Counted from the stretch's first letter, positions 36,101-45,367 are shown. The stretch is 64,000 nt of DNA from Macrostomum hystrix (GCA_950097015.1 CATNEN010000001.1:25411001-25475000); one strand, 5' to 3'. The notes: generated by a model not told the origin, from the letters alone. Translations and numbers: made by a program.

Positions 36101-39100
36101 CAGCTCGAATCTCCGGCCGAACAGGAAATAGTGCCATCTCTCGCACGCGAAGATGCACGCGAGAGCCTCTCTCTCTGATGCGGAGTACTTGCGCTCGGTC
36201 GCTGACAGGGTCCTTGACGCGAAAGCGACTGGTCTTCGAACCCCGGCGCTGTCGTCTTGCATCAGCACGGCCCCCAGAGCGTGCGCGGAGCTGTCGCAGG
36301 CCACGATGATCTTGTCGTCGGGACTGAAGAATCGCAAGCATGTTGGGGACACCACCATCTTCTTGAGCCTCCAAAAGGCCTTTTGGCAATCTGTTGTCCA
36401 GTTCCAGGGCTGCTCTTTGCGAAGTAGCAGCAGCAGCGGCTCGGCGATGTCGGACAGGTTGTGCAGAAAGTTGGAATAGAATTTAACCATTCCCAGAAAT
36501 GAGGCCACTGCCTCGGCGTTCTGGGGCTCCGGCACCGCCTCGATGTCTTCAACGTTAGACTGCATCGGCTGAAGTCCTCTCGCGGAGACGATGTAGCCCA
36601 GGAACTGCACTGTCTCTGCAGCCCACTGGCACTTTGAGGCGTTGAGCGTGACGCCATGGGCGAGCAGCTTGTCCAGCACTGTCGTGAGCCGCCGCAGGTG
36701 CTCCGCCTCGTTGGCAGCGTGCACCACTATGTCGTCGATGTAGTGCAGCGTCCCGGAACAGCCATGGAGAATCTTGCTGAGAACTTTCTGGAAGGCCGCC
36801 GGGGCGCTGTTTAGGCCATAGCATACGCGCTTGTACCGGTACAGCCCTTTCTCCGTAATGAAGGCCGTTAAGTCCCGCCTATCTTCTGCTAGCTCCAACT
36901 GCAGATACGAAGAATTTAAATCCAGCTTAGTGAACACGGTCGAGCCCTTGAACTCCGTTGTCAGCTCCTCGAATGTCGGCAGCGGCTGCTTATCCGGAAC
37001 TATGGCCTTGTTTGGGCACCTGAGGTCATTGCAGACCCTGATTTTGCCATCAGGCTTCGGGACGATCACCAGGTTCGAAATCCACTCTGAAGCCTGGATC
37101 TCCTCGATGATGTCATCCTCCAGCAGCTGGTCAATCTCCGCCTGGACTTTGTCTTTGATGCTAAGTGGGATGCGGCGTAGCGATTGCGCCACCGGGGGCA
37201 CGGCGGGGTTCAGCCTGGGCCGGTGCTCGAATCCTCGGATCCGCCCGAGTCCCTGTGTCAGTGGCTTGAAGCGCTCGGCCAGCCAGACCGGTAGCTCTGC
37301 CGTTTTTTCGACTGTGCGCACGAGGTCGCCGTCCTTGTCCACCACCTGGAAGCTGAGGTGCTGCATCAGATCCGTTCCCATGATGTCGGAGCCTTGCCGT
37401 ACCACGGTAAAGCAGAAAAATGGCACCAGCTGGCCGCGATAGCTGACGGACAGCACCGCCTCGCCGACGACATCGATTGCCTTGCCGTTGTACGCGATGA
37501 GTTTCTTGGTCGACGGCTGGAGTGGCGACCGGTTTCCGAGCTTCCTGAAGGTCCTCTCTGACAGGATGGACACCTTGGCTCCCGAGTCTACAAGCAGATT
37601 CAGCCAGATGCCATGCACCTTCAGCCGGCAGCGGATGTCGGGACTGGAGGCGCCGCGCACCATGTACACGGCTTGGCCGCTCTCGTCCATGACCTCGGCG
37701 ACCTTGGCGCCCTGCGACCTGCACATCCGGCCGAAATGGTTCGCCTTCCCGCAGACATGACAACTCTTGCCTTCAGCTGGACACCGGGCTCGTCTGTTGT
37801 GCCCGCCTCCGCACTTGGAGCATGACTCTCGATCTGGTCGCCCTTGTCCTGTGTTCTTCCTGTCTGGTTGTAGTCGGACTCTCTTCACCTCTTCTTCCAG
37901 CTGTGCTCCGGCCGCGGCTGCGCCTTCCGTCTCTATCGCGCTGGCCTCAGCGATGCTGGTCTCCCATTGCTGGCTCAGCGTCACTGCCTTCTGCAGCGTC
38001 AGGCCGTCCTCGATCAGCAAGCGCTCTCGAATTCGCCTGTCGCTGACCTTCTCCACGATCTGGTCGCGGATCATTTCTTCCATCATGTCGCGGAACTCAC
38101 ATGAGCCAGCCAGAGCATACAGAGCCGCCACGAAGTCCGCAATCTTTTCACCCGGACGCTGACTGCGCTGCCGAAACTTGTGGCGCTCCGCCACCACGTT
38201 GACTTTGGCTCCGAACTGCTCGTCCAGAATCGCGACTGTCGCCGCGAGTTCTGTCGGACTCGGCCTCTTCGTTGCTGCCACAGCCGCAAAGACTCGCTGC
38301 CCTTCCGCGCCAAAGCAGTGCAGCAACAGCGCGCGCCTCCTCGCTTCCGGCAAAGTGTCGTAGCCGGCCGCAAGTAAGTAGTTCTCAAAGAGGGCCTTCC
38401 ACTCTTTCCACGGCCTCGCCGGTCGGCCCGGCTGCGGCAGGAATTGATCCGGCGGCGATACGCTGATCCGCGGCGCTTCTGCTGAGTTGCTGTCACTCGT
38501 CATGTTTCAGTTTGTACTTTTGCAGTTTGGCGCTGTTGTTTACGCTTGGCTTGGCAGGCTTGCAGTCACTTCACTTCAGTCTACTCCGACCCCGGCTTAT
38601 TGGGGTGGGTGTTCGCTTGAGCTTGCGATGCCAATGTTGTAAATGAATAGTAGCGATATGATTGGCTGATTGACGCAATAAGGGATGAATGTGATTGGCT
38701 GATTGATGCAATAAGGGATGAATATGATTGGCTGATTGATGCAATAAGGGATGAAAGTGATTGGCTGATTGATGCAATAAGGGATGAATGTGATTGGCAG
38801 ACTGGCGTAATAAGGGATGAATGTGATTGGCTGATTAACGCAATAAGGGATGAATGTGATTGGTTGATTGATGCAATAAGGGATGGATATCATTAGCTGA
38901 TTGATGCAATAAGGGATGAATGTGATTGGCAGACTGGCGTAATAAGGGATGAATGTGATTGGCTGATTGACGCATTAAGGGATGAATATGATTGGCTGAT
39001 TGACGCAATAAGGGATGAATGTGATTGGCTGATTGATGCAATAAGGGATGAATATGATTGGCTGGTTGATGCAATAAGGGATGAATATGATTGGCTGGTT

Positions 39101-42100
39101 GATGCAATAAGGGATGAATGTGATTGGCTGATTGATGCAATAAGGGATGAATATGATTGGCTGATTGATGCAATAAGGGATGAATGTGATTGGCTGATTG
39201 ATGCAATAAGGGATGAATATGATTGGCTGATTGATGCAATAAGGGATGAAAGTGATTGGCTGATTGATGCAATAAGGGATGAATGTGATTGGCAGACTGG
39301 CGTAATAAGGGATGAATGTGATTGGCTGATTGACGCATTAAGGGATGAATATGATTGGCTGATTGACGCAATAAGGGATGAATGTGATTGGCTGATTGAT
39401 GCAATAAGGGATGAATATGATTGGCTGATTGATGCAATAAGGGATGAAAGTGATTGGCTGATTGATGCAATAAGGGATGAATGTGATTGGCAGACTGGCG
39501 TAATAAGGGATGAATGTGATTGGCTGATTAACGCAATAAGGGATGAATGTGATTGGTTGATTGATGCAATAAGGGATGGATATCATTAGCTGATTGATGC
39601 AATAAGGGATGAATGTGATTGGCAGACTGGCGTAATAAGGGATGAATGTGATTGGCTGATTGACGCATTAAGGGATGAATATGATTGGCTGATTGACGCA
39701 ATAAGGGATGAATGTGATTGGCTGATTGATGCAATAAGGGATGAATATGATTGGCTGGTTGATGCAATAAGGGATGAATATGATTGGCTGGTTGATGCAA
39801 TAAGGGATGAATGTGATTGGCTGATTGATGCAATAAGGGATGAATATCATTAGCTGATTGATGCAATAAGGGATGAATGTGATAAGCTTATTGATGCAAT
39901 AAGGGATGAATGTGATTGGTGTTGTGACGTAGCGAACTTTAATATCGGTGCTGTGGGCCGAGTGCTAGTATTGCTTAATGGTGATTGCGCAATGTACATG
40001 CCAATGACACCTCTTTAATGTACATGCATTGGTTGAGTAAATATATAAAGCATTGCACGCCCGTTTTGGAGGGCTGGAGCTTTTAAGTGGAATTGACACT
40101 GGCTGACTTCTCTCGCTCACTACATTTGGCGTCGCAAGCAGGATCGTCCGATGCGGCTTGAAGCTCTTCTCGCTCATGACGCACGCAGAACAATTGGCTG
40201 ATTGATGCAATAAGGGATGAATGTGATAAGCTTATTGATGCAATAAGGGAAGAATGTGATTGGCTGATTGAAGCAATAAGTGCATGTCTCATTGTATCAT
40301 TTTGGCTTGAGTGTCTATGATAAAAACATATCAAAATCACACAATATTAGTGATGAACGGCTATTCGTGCACGAATGATTTGACCTCGGTGCAAATGCAT
40401 TCGTGCACTCATAGCAGTTCATTACTTATACATTGTAACCTCCCTCAGTGTTTAAGGTGAGTTCGTTTGTATATTCTTAGAAACATTAATAGTCCGGAAA
40501 ATCTCTGTCACTCTAGTAACTGCTCATTTACCTGCTCAATCGAGGTGCTTAGTTTTATAATATATTTTTAGTTTAATCAAAATTGAACGCAATAAATCTA
40601 AATAGATAATAAAGCGAAGTGCAGCAATAGACAAATGCAATGAAGTTAACTATTCTGAATTTCTATCAGTCTTTATGAGTATCTGCTTTGTACCCGCATT
40701 GCAGCACTGTTCGAGTGGACCACATCGATGAGCTTTCGAGCGACGATGAGCGTTCGACGCCACCAGGGTGAGTCACAGGACTTGAGCACTCTGCTCTTTT
40801 GGCTTGTTCTGCGCATTCTTTGATTGCCTCTTAAATAACAGCTTTGAAATTTGCAACAGCCCGCAGTACCCATCGTATCGTCCTCCTGAAAGCCCCCGGC
40901 ACGCTGTTGAGCCCATATGGTGTGCACTTTTACATTCTGGAAGGGCGGCACGTGGTTTGGCTTTAGTTTAATGATGATAATCGTAGTCAGTGATGGCATT
41001 GGGTGTCAGTGATGGGATTGGGTGTAAGTGATGGCATTGGGTGTCAGTGATGGCATTGGGTGTCAGTGATGTGATTGGGTGTCAGTGATGGGATTGGGTG
41101 TCAGTGATGGGATTGGGTGTAAGTGGTGGGATTGGGTGTCAGTGATGTGATTGGGTGTCAGTGATGTGATTGGGTGTCAGTGATGTGATTGGGTGTCAGT
41201 GATGGGATTGGGTGTCAGTGATGGCATTGGATGTCAGTGGTGGGATTGGGTGTCAGTGATGTGATTGGGTGTCAGTGATGTGATTGGGTGTCAGTGATGT
41301 GATTGGGTGTCAGTGATGGCATTGGGTGTCAGTGATGGCATTGGATGTCAGTGGTGGGATTGGGTGTCAGTGATGGCATTGGATGTCAGTGGTGGGATTG
41401 GGTGTCAGTGATGGCATTGGGTGTCAGTGATGGCATTGGGTGTCAGTGATGGCATTGGATGTCAGTGGTGGGATTGGGTGTCAGTGATGGCATTGGATGA
41501 CAGTGATGGCATTGGATGTCAGTGGTGGGATTGGGTGTCAGTGATGGCATTGGATGACAGTGATGGCATTGGATGTCAGTGGTGGGATTGGGTGTCAGTG
41601 ATGGCATTGGATGGCAGTGATGGCATTGGATGTCAGTGGTGGGATTGGGTGTCAGTGATGGCATTGGATGACAGTGATGGCATTGGATGTCAGTGGTGGG
41701 ATTGGGTGTCAGTGATGGCATTGGGTGTCAGTGATGGCATTGGGTGTCAGTGATGGCATTGGGTGTCAGTGATGGCATTGGATGTCAGTGGTGGGATTGG
41801 GTGTCAGTGATGGCATTGGGTGTCAGTGATGGGATTGGGTGTCAGTGATGGGATTGGGTGTCAGTGATGTGATTGGGTGTCAGTGATGTGATTGGGTGTC
41901 AGTGATGGGATTGGGTGTCAGTGATGTGATTGGGATTCAGTGATGGGATTGGGTGTCAGTGATGAGATTGGGTGTCAGTGATGAGATTGGGTGTCAGTGA
42001 TGAGATTGGGTGTCAGTGATGTGATTGGGTGTCAGTGATGGGATTGGGTGTCAGTGATGGGATTGGGTGTCAGTGATGTGATTGGGATTCAGTGATGGGA

Positions 42101-43083
42101 TTGGGTGTCAGTGATCTGATTGGGTGTCAGTGATGGGATTAAGCCGCTAAGATTTCTTGCCTTGTCTGAAACCGGTTGCCGCATTCCAGGACTCAGGATG
42201 ACTATTACCGGGTGACTGACCCACAAGGCTTCTGCCTCATCATCAACATCAAGAACTACAATTCTGACAGCGCCATCACGGTCAACCTTGAAGTTCGCGA
42301 GGGCGCGCAGCACGACGTGGAGCGAGTGAGGCAGGTGTTCCAGGAGCTGCGCTTTGTGGTTGACTATCAGGAGGACCTCACCGCTGAGCAGATTGACGAC
42401 TATCTCAATGAAAAGAAGAAGTCAAAGGAGCTGGCCGGCCACGGCAGCTTCGTCTGCTTCCTGATGGCCCACGGCAGCCACGACTGCATCTATGGCATCG
42501 ACTGGCGCCCGTTTGAAATCCAGAAGCTGACGGAAAAGTTCGAGGTAAGTGGACAATGGCACTCAGTAATGAACACTTTCAAGAGCTGAACACACTCTGC
42601 TGCAATACGCCTCCACCCAAGGCCTCAATCTGCCGGAGTCTGGCTGGCAAGCCGAAGATCTTCTTCATCCAGGCCTGCCGAGGTCCCCGCGTTGACACAG
42701 TGGCGCCACGAAACACCGACCTGAGGACCGACGACGCCCCGGTGCTAAACCCGACACTTCACCCGGCTAAGGCGGACTTTCTAGTCTGCTTTGCCAACAC
42801 TCCGGGCAAATTTGCCTTCAGAGATGTCAGATGGGGCTCCATCTTCGTACAGACTCTGTGCGACTTCATTACGAAGGACTTCAGCGTGCATGACCTGGTG
42901 CACATCATGGTCAGAGTGAACCGACACATTCAGAATAATCCGATCCGCATTGATAACAAGGTGTACCATGTGGTGCCACAGATGGTTGCCCAGCTGTCCT
43001 ATAAGATCTGCCTCGACCCCAGCAGGGCCCTCAACCCACAGAGGCCAAGCACCGATGGTTCCCGCGTGTGCGAACTGCTCTAG
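30112..43083 (+). CDS. Ankyrin repeat-caspase fusion protein, 8 exons
   Basis: Predicted cytosolic cysteine protease whose prodomain is built of ankyrin repeats rather than CARD or DED modules. Exons: 30112-30141, 30234-30748, 31284-31338, 31412-31893, 33419-33460, 40705-40767, 42190-42544, 42622-43083. Every junction keeps phase and the total is exactly 668 codons (667 aa). Ankyrin-type motifs lie in exons 2 and 4 (GDTAAHVAARRNHLRLL, GATPLMEAARAG, GRTALDLARQGG, GRTALMHAARN, STPLMRAAW, GKTALDWATEYG). Exons 5-6 encode a short acidic linker. Exons 7-8 encode the complete caspase domain: catalytic H490 (MAHGSHDCIYG) and C533 (FIQACRG), S1-type Arg in LEVREG and FAFRD, and the small-subunit core ADFLVCFANTPG. 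Possible processing sites lie at D551/D552. The 7.2-kb intron 5 is the weak link: the join relies on phase and splice sites, so two adjacent genes remain possible. Confidence 0.72.
30234..30748 (+). CDS. Ankyrin-caspase exon 2 (first ankyrin block)
   Basis: Acceptor ACTCTCAG, donor GAGCG|GTGAGT (phase 2). 171 codons with about four ankyrin-like repeats from LQRLAQLTIQGDFGQV to LDLARQGGHSELASDIE. Exon 1 (30112-30141) supplies MAAGGPSDDQ in a good start context (CCCATGG). Confidence 0.85.
31284..31338 (+). CDS. Ankyrin-caspase exon 3 (spacer)
   Basis: 55 bp; completes an Arg codon and encodes EMRLRVDENGWISGLTDS. Donor TCG|GTGAGT. The copy-2 counterpart is 15 bp longer, so this spacer tolerates length change. 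Confidence 0.75.
31412..31893 (+). CDS. Ankyrin-caspase exon 4 (second ankyrin block)
   Basis: Acceptor CCTTTGCAG, donor CGTGG|GTGAGT (phase 2). About four to five ankyrin repeats, from EEAEREELERLAWAGDSAGL to KSELAELLR. Confidence 0.85.
32740..32845 (-). mobile_element. SINE fragment, minus strand
   Basis: The reverse complement carries CTGTGTGCGTGTGTGCTCAG, GAGTCAGC, AATGGGCAGAATTGCCAC and TGGCTGC in the order of the 15,874-16,256 SINE. Its head and tail are not recognisable. Confidence 0.7.
33052..33275. repeat. 13/14-bp minisatellite
   Basis: About 16 copies of GAGACAGGGAGAT or GAGACAGGGGAGAT in ankyrin-caspase intron 4. Confidence 0.94.
33419..33460 (+). CDS. Ankyrin-caspase exon 5 (linker)
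   Basis: 42 bp between TGCCTACAG and CTCG|GTGAGT. Encodes YEGKKYFDAPTQP, with one base from exon 4 phase completion at its start and two bases left at its end. Very short, so it depends on the phase match. Confidence 0.55.
33537..34166. repeat. 33-bp minisatellite, left of the retrotransposon
   Basis: About 19 copies of a 33-bp unit with GATTGGCTGATTGATGCAAT and AAGGGATGAATAT. Each unit holds ATTGG (inverted CCAAT), TGATTGAT and TGATGCAAT. It continues beyond the retrotransposon at 38,657-39,919, so the transposon split one array. Located in ankyrin-caspase intron 5. Confidence 0.97.
34167..34321 (-). repeat. 3' LTR, 155 bp
   Basis: Bounded by TGTTGTGCAG and TTTACAACA, giving TGTTG/CAACA inverted ends, with a TATATATA core promoter candidate. 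It begins directly after the polypurine tract (34,322-34,336). Its last 22 bp recur at 38,635-38,656. Confidence 0.75.
34508..38503 (-). CDS. Gag-Pol polyprotein of the Ty3/Gypsy element
   Basis: One uninterrupted frame of 1331 aa. Gag-like region (1-220); two zinc knuckles (CX2CX3HX5C at about 228 and CX2CX4HX4C at about 248); aspartic protease with DSGA at 306; reverse transcriptase with D528 and YIDD at 588-591; RNase H with D737, a Glu near 778 and D804; integrase with HHCC zinc site (H964, H967, C997, C1000) and catalytic D1030, D1089, E1125 in D,D(35)E spacing; then a GDWVRVKRPF module. No chromodomain and no envelope gene seen. Gag and Pol share one frame with no frameshift or stop. 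The intact frame suggests a young insertion. Expression and activity cannot be judged because the 5' LTR is nearly absent. Confidence 0.96.
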   Translation of the reverse strand: MTSDSNSAEAPRISVSPPDQFLPQPGRPARPWKEWKALFENYLLAAGYDTLPEARRRALLLHCFGAEGQRVFAAVAATKRPSPTELAATVAILDEQFGAKVNVVAERHKFRQRSQRPGEKIADFVAALYALAGSCEFRDMMEEMIRDQIVEKVSDRRIRERLLIEDGLTLQKAVTLSQQWETSIAEASAIETEGAAAAGAQLEEEVKRVRLQPDRKNTGQGRPDRESCSKCGGGHNRRARCPAEGKSCHVCGKANHFGRMCRSQGAKVAEVMDESGQAVYMVRGASSPDIRCRLKVHGIWLNLLVDSGAKVSILSERTFRKLGNRSPLQPSTKKLIAYNGKAIDVVGEAVLSVSYRGQLVPFFCFTVVRQGSDIMGTDLMQHLSFQVVDKDGDLVRTVEKTAELPVWLAERFKPLTQGLGRIRGFEHRPRLNPAVPPVAQSLRRIPLSIKDKVQAEIDQLLEDDIIEEIQASEWISNLVIVPKPDGKIRVCNDLRCPNKAIVPDKQPLPTFEELTTEFKGSTVFTKLDLNSSYLQLELAEDRRDLTAFITEKGLYRYKRVCYGLNSAPAAFQKVLSKILHGCSGTLHYIDDIVVHAANEAEHLRRLTTVLDKLLAHGVTLNASKCQWAAETVQFLGYIVSARGLQPMQSNVEDIEAVPEPQNAEAVASFLGMVKFYSNFLHNLSDIAEPLLLLLRKEQPWNWTTDCQKAFWRLKKMVVSPTCLRFFSPDDKIIVACDSSAHALGAVLMQDDSAGVRRPVAFASRTLSATERKYSASEREALACIFACERWHYFLFGRRFELHTDHQALTTLLTAQGSGHRPLRLHRWADRLLAYDFQVCHVPGKKNIVPDFLSRHGALEGKCPRQSEEDSTELQVNAVLLSGALEIVSPSELAEASLQDPVINDAVTMTLQGWPNSIKQLKPELQPFWRMRTQLALWNDGKCLANGTRAVIPASLREKTLQLAHFGHLGVSKMKQHCRDAVWWPQIDQHIEEFVRHCEACLLSEKNFKPPKTVLTPTKWPTRPWEELQLDIFGELHSAPNSCRFILVLYDLHSKWPEAACMSTVTSADVIDALTTWFSRWGLPKSIKTDGGPQFVSGDFEDFLQRCGIRHRQSPHYHPQGNAAVERFNRFLKDGLKTHLEEGYDFKDAVKTLLWSYRATPHALTGVSPAELMTGRKISTPLTALQPRTTARHRLAASIKRRQQRVFDQLNTTRRPPPTFIVGDWVRVKRPFARGKLSSRLSEPRQISRIASATTVILSDGSRWHVDNCVRVPRPAGALPHWPAPAPSAAGTAAEAATAADPARQQQPAQTAIRVSSRPRAPPQWYGEIVTH
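38657..39919. repeat. 33-bp minisatellite, right of the retrotransposon
   Basis: About 38 units of the same repeat as 33,537-34,166. A landmark variant (GGATGGATATCATTAGCTG) occurs at 38,881 and 39,574, exactly 693 bp or 21 units apart, inside a matching run of variants: a higher-order duplication. The array resumes for about 90 bp after 40,192. Confidence 0.97.
39920..40192 (+). mobile_element. LTR-like insertion (solo LTR or LTR plus leader), 273 bp
   Basis: Interrupts the 33-bp array with a 5-bp target-site duplication ATTGG (39,915-39,919 and 40,193-40,197). Ends are TGTTGTG and CAGAACA. ATATATAAAG at about 40,038 is a TATA candidate. An internal CACTACATTTGGCGTCGCAA resembles an LTR end plus primer site, so it could instead be an LTR (39,920-40,124) plus 68 bp of leader. 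The TGTTGTG start is shared with the neighbouring element's LTR. Confidence 0.65.
40281..40704. other. End of ankyrin-caspase intron 5
   Basis: Unique AT-rich intron DNA; nothing further seen. Confidence 0.5.
40705..40767 (+). CDS. Ankyrin-caspase exon 6 (acidic linker)
   Basis: 63 bp between CATTGCAG and CCAGG|GTGAGT. Encodes TVRVDHIDELSSDDERSTPP. The Asp-rich stretch could be a cleavage region that releases the ankyrin part; this is inferred. Confidence 0.6.
40985..42140. repeat. 19-bp minisatellite in ankyrin-caspase intron 6
   Basis: About 60 copies of GTGTCAGTGATGGCATTGG with GGGATT, GTGATT and GTCAGTGGTGG variants. It ends about 50 bp before the caspase exon 7 acceptor. Confidence 0.97.
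42190..42544 (+). CDS. Caspase exon 7 (large-subunit part, catalytic His)
   Basis: Acceptor GCATTCCAG, donor GAG|GTAAGT, phase 0. Encodes DYYRVTDPQGFCLIINIKNY, then the Arg-containing LEVREG, DVERVRQVFQELRF, and the catalytic histidine in CFLMAHGSHDCIYG. The order matches caspase p20. Confidence 0.93.
42622..43083 (+). CDS. Caspase exon 8 (catalytic Cys, small subunit)
   Basis: Follows a 77-bp intron (acceptor CACCCAAG). Encodes SLAGKPKIFFIQACRG with the active-site cysteine, a short inter-subunit linker (NTDLRTDDAP), then the p10 region ADFLVCFANTPG, WGSIFVQTLC and YHVVPQMVAQL, ending CELL then TAG. Confidence 0.93.
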   Translation, partial: ASICRSLAGKPKIFFIQACRGPRVDTVAPRNTDLRTDDAPVLNPTLHPAKADFLVCFANTPGKFAFRDVRWGSIFVQTLCDFITKDFSVHDLVHIMVRVNRHIQNNPIRIDNKVYHVVPQMVAQLSYKICLDPSRALNPQRPSTDGSRVCELL

Positions 43084-43184
43084 CTTTGCTCAAACTGCAC
43101 TTTTTATGGACTTTGGTTGATGATTTTCTGCAGTATTCTGCAAGTTCAGTATTGTCAACCCGTTGACAATGCGACTGGTGGGAC

Positions 43185-43855
43185 TATTGTCTATTGTCTA
43201 CAGATTGGTATCTGTTGTCTACAGATTGGTGTCTATTGTCTAAAGATTGGTGTCTATTGTCTAAAGATTGGTGTCTATTGTCTACAGATTGGTGTCTATT
43301 GTCTAAAGATTGGTGTCTATTGTCTATAGATTTGTATCTATTGTCTACAGATTGGTGTCTATTGTCTAAAGATCGGTGTCTGTTTTCTAAGGATTGGTGT
43401 CTATTGTCTACAGATTGGTGTCTATTGTCTAAAGATTGGTGTCTATTGTCTATAGATTTGTATCTATTGTCTACAGATTGGTGTCTATTGTCTAAAGATC
43501 GGTGTCTGTTTTCTAAGGATTGGTGTCTATTGTCTAAGGATTGGTGTCTATTGTCTACAGATTGGTGTCTATTGTCTAAAGATTGGTGTCTGTTTTCTAA
43601 GGATTGGTGTCTATTGTCTAAGGATTGGTGTCTATTGTCTAAGGATTGGTGTCTATTGTCTACAGATTGGTGTCTATTGTCTAAAAATTGGTGTCTATTG
43701 TCTACAGATTGGTGTCTATTGTCTAAAAATTGGTGTCTATTGTCTACAGATTGGTGTCTATTGTCTAAAAATTGGTGTCTATTGTCTACAGATTGGTGTC
43801 TATTGTCTACAGATTGGTGTCTATTGTCTACAGATTGGTGTCTATTGTCTACAAA
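43185..43855. repeat. 21-bp minisatellite after the caspase stop
   Basis: About 32 copies of a 21-bp unit with GATTGGTGTCTATTGTCTA followed by CA, AA or AG. It starts about 100 bp after the stop codon, so the 3' UTR may include it. No AATAAA was seen between stop and array. Confidence 0.97.
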
Positions 43856-44227
43856 ATACAGTTTATTATTTGTTGATGTCTATTTTCTATCGGTAGATAT
43901 TTATTGTCTATTGTGTCTTATCTGTCATCTAATTAATATATTGGCTGTGTATGTATAATATATATAGATTATCTACTTGTTTTTATAATTAACACCTATT
44001 TTACTCTTGTAACTTAGTAGCCGAGTTGCAGACTGTGTTCCAGCTGCTGCTCAAACCTCATCTGTTAGACGCCTGAACTATACCTGATACGTGAGATATA
44101 CCTGATAACTGAGATATACCTGATAACTGAGATATACCTAATACCTGAAATACCAGTGAACTGACACGCCATTGCCACGATTTCCATTCACACAAAATAC
44201 GCCTTGCCCTGCTCTCCCTTTCATTTT
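43856..44227. other. Spacer with short 22-bp repeats
   Basis: Three copies of a 22-bp GAGATATACCTGATAACT-type unit at about 44,090-44,150; otherwise nothing seen. Confidence 0.5.
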
Positions 44228-44670
44228 TGTGGGACTGCAGTGGGGATTGTGATGTGGGATTACAGTGTGGTATTGGGATGTGGGATTACAGTGTGGTATT
44301 GGGATGTGGGATTACAGTGTGGTATTGGGATGTGGGATTACAGTGTGGTATAGGGATGTGGGATTACAGTGTGGTATTGGGATGTGGGATTACAGTGTGG
44401 TATTGGGATGTGGGATTACAGTGTGGTATTGGGATGTGGGATTACAGTGTGGTATTGGGATGTGGGATTACAGTGTGGTATTGGGATGTGGGATTGCAGT
44501 GAGTTATTGGGATGTGGGATTACAGTGTGGTATTGGGATGTGGGATTGCAGTGAGTTATTGGGATGTGGGATTGCAGTGTGGCATTGGGTTGTGGGATTG
44601 GGATACGGGATTTTAGTGTGGCTTTGGGATATGGGATAGCAGTGTAGGATTGGGATGTGGGATTGTCATA
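44228..44670. repeat. 26-bp minisatellite
   Basis: About 17 copies of a unit containing GATGTGGGATTACAGTGTGG and TATTGG. Each has a GGATTA core. Confidence 0.95.
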
Positions 44671-45367
44671 TTTATGTCATATTTTTTTCCAATACTTCTT
44701 TGCAAGCTCATCATACTCTGTTACTAGCGACCTGTCCGCAGGCCTTCGACTTTTCTTCATCGCTACAATGAGACCTGAGCACTTGCCATCCAGCACCCAC
44801 CCCTCCACTCGCTACAATGAGACCTGAGCACTTGCCATCCAGCACCCACCCCTCCACTCGCTACGCGCCCCTCGCCCTCCACACAATGAGCCGAGTGGAT
44901 TGTCCCTGCCCCCTCAGAAGACTAGCTTGCTGCCTTTGCCTCCGTGCTCACTGCACTGAGCGGTTTGGGTGAACCCGACTCAACCCACTCTTTCCGCTTT
45001 GAGCTTGGTGTGCTAAATATTGTACATCCCAGCACCGCCATTGTTGTGGGCTGCAGAAGTTTGCCAGGCTGAGCAGTTTTGTGACTGGAGCCCCAGCTAA
45101 TTTGAGCTGTTCTCAGCCCCGAGTGTCTCGGCTCAAGCAGCTTTTTCACTGACATTTGAATTTATTTTTCTGAAAGCTGCTGATTTAATTATCCAGTCCC
45201 ATTGGACACCATTAACACAGCCGTGCTTGCACTACTGTGGCAGCAAGTATTTGAAATCTCTTACAATTGATATCACTGCAGCTATATTCTCTGCAGAAAA
45301 ACCTGTCTAAGCAGTTGATCTCCTTTGCACTTTGAACTCTTTCAGGCACTTCTTGAAATTTTATCGA
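44671..45367. other. Spacer with a 49-bp tandem duplication
   Basis: A 49-bp block starting CGCTACAATGAGACCTGAGC is present twice (44,761 and 44,810). The rest is unique and no gene is seen. Confidence 0.55.

Larger units (their letters stand above)
34167..38656 (-). mobile_element. Ty3/Gypsy-type LTR retrotransposon in intron 5
   Basis: Minus strand, antisense to the host gene. A full 155-bp LTR (34,167-34,321; TGTTG at its start, CAACA at its end, TATATATA inside) lies at the 3' end, preceded by a purine tract GAAAGGGAAGGTGAA. The 5' end has only the last 22 bp of the LTR (38,635-38,656), followed by a primer-site-like TTGGCATCGCAAGC. Domain order protease, RT, RNase H, integrase is Ty3/Gypsy. 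No 5-bp target-site duplication is visible. Confidence 0.93.
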
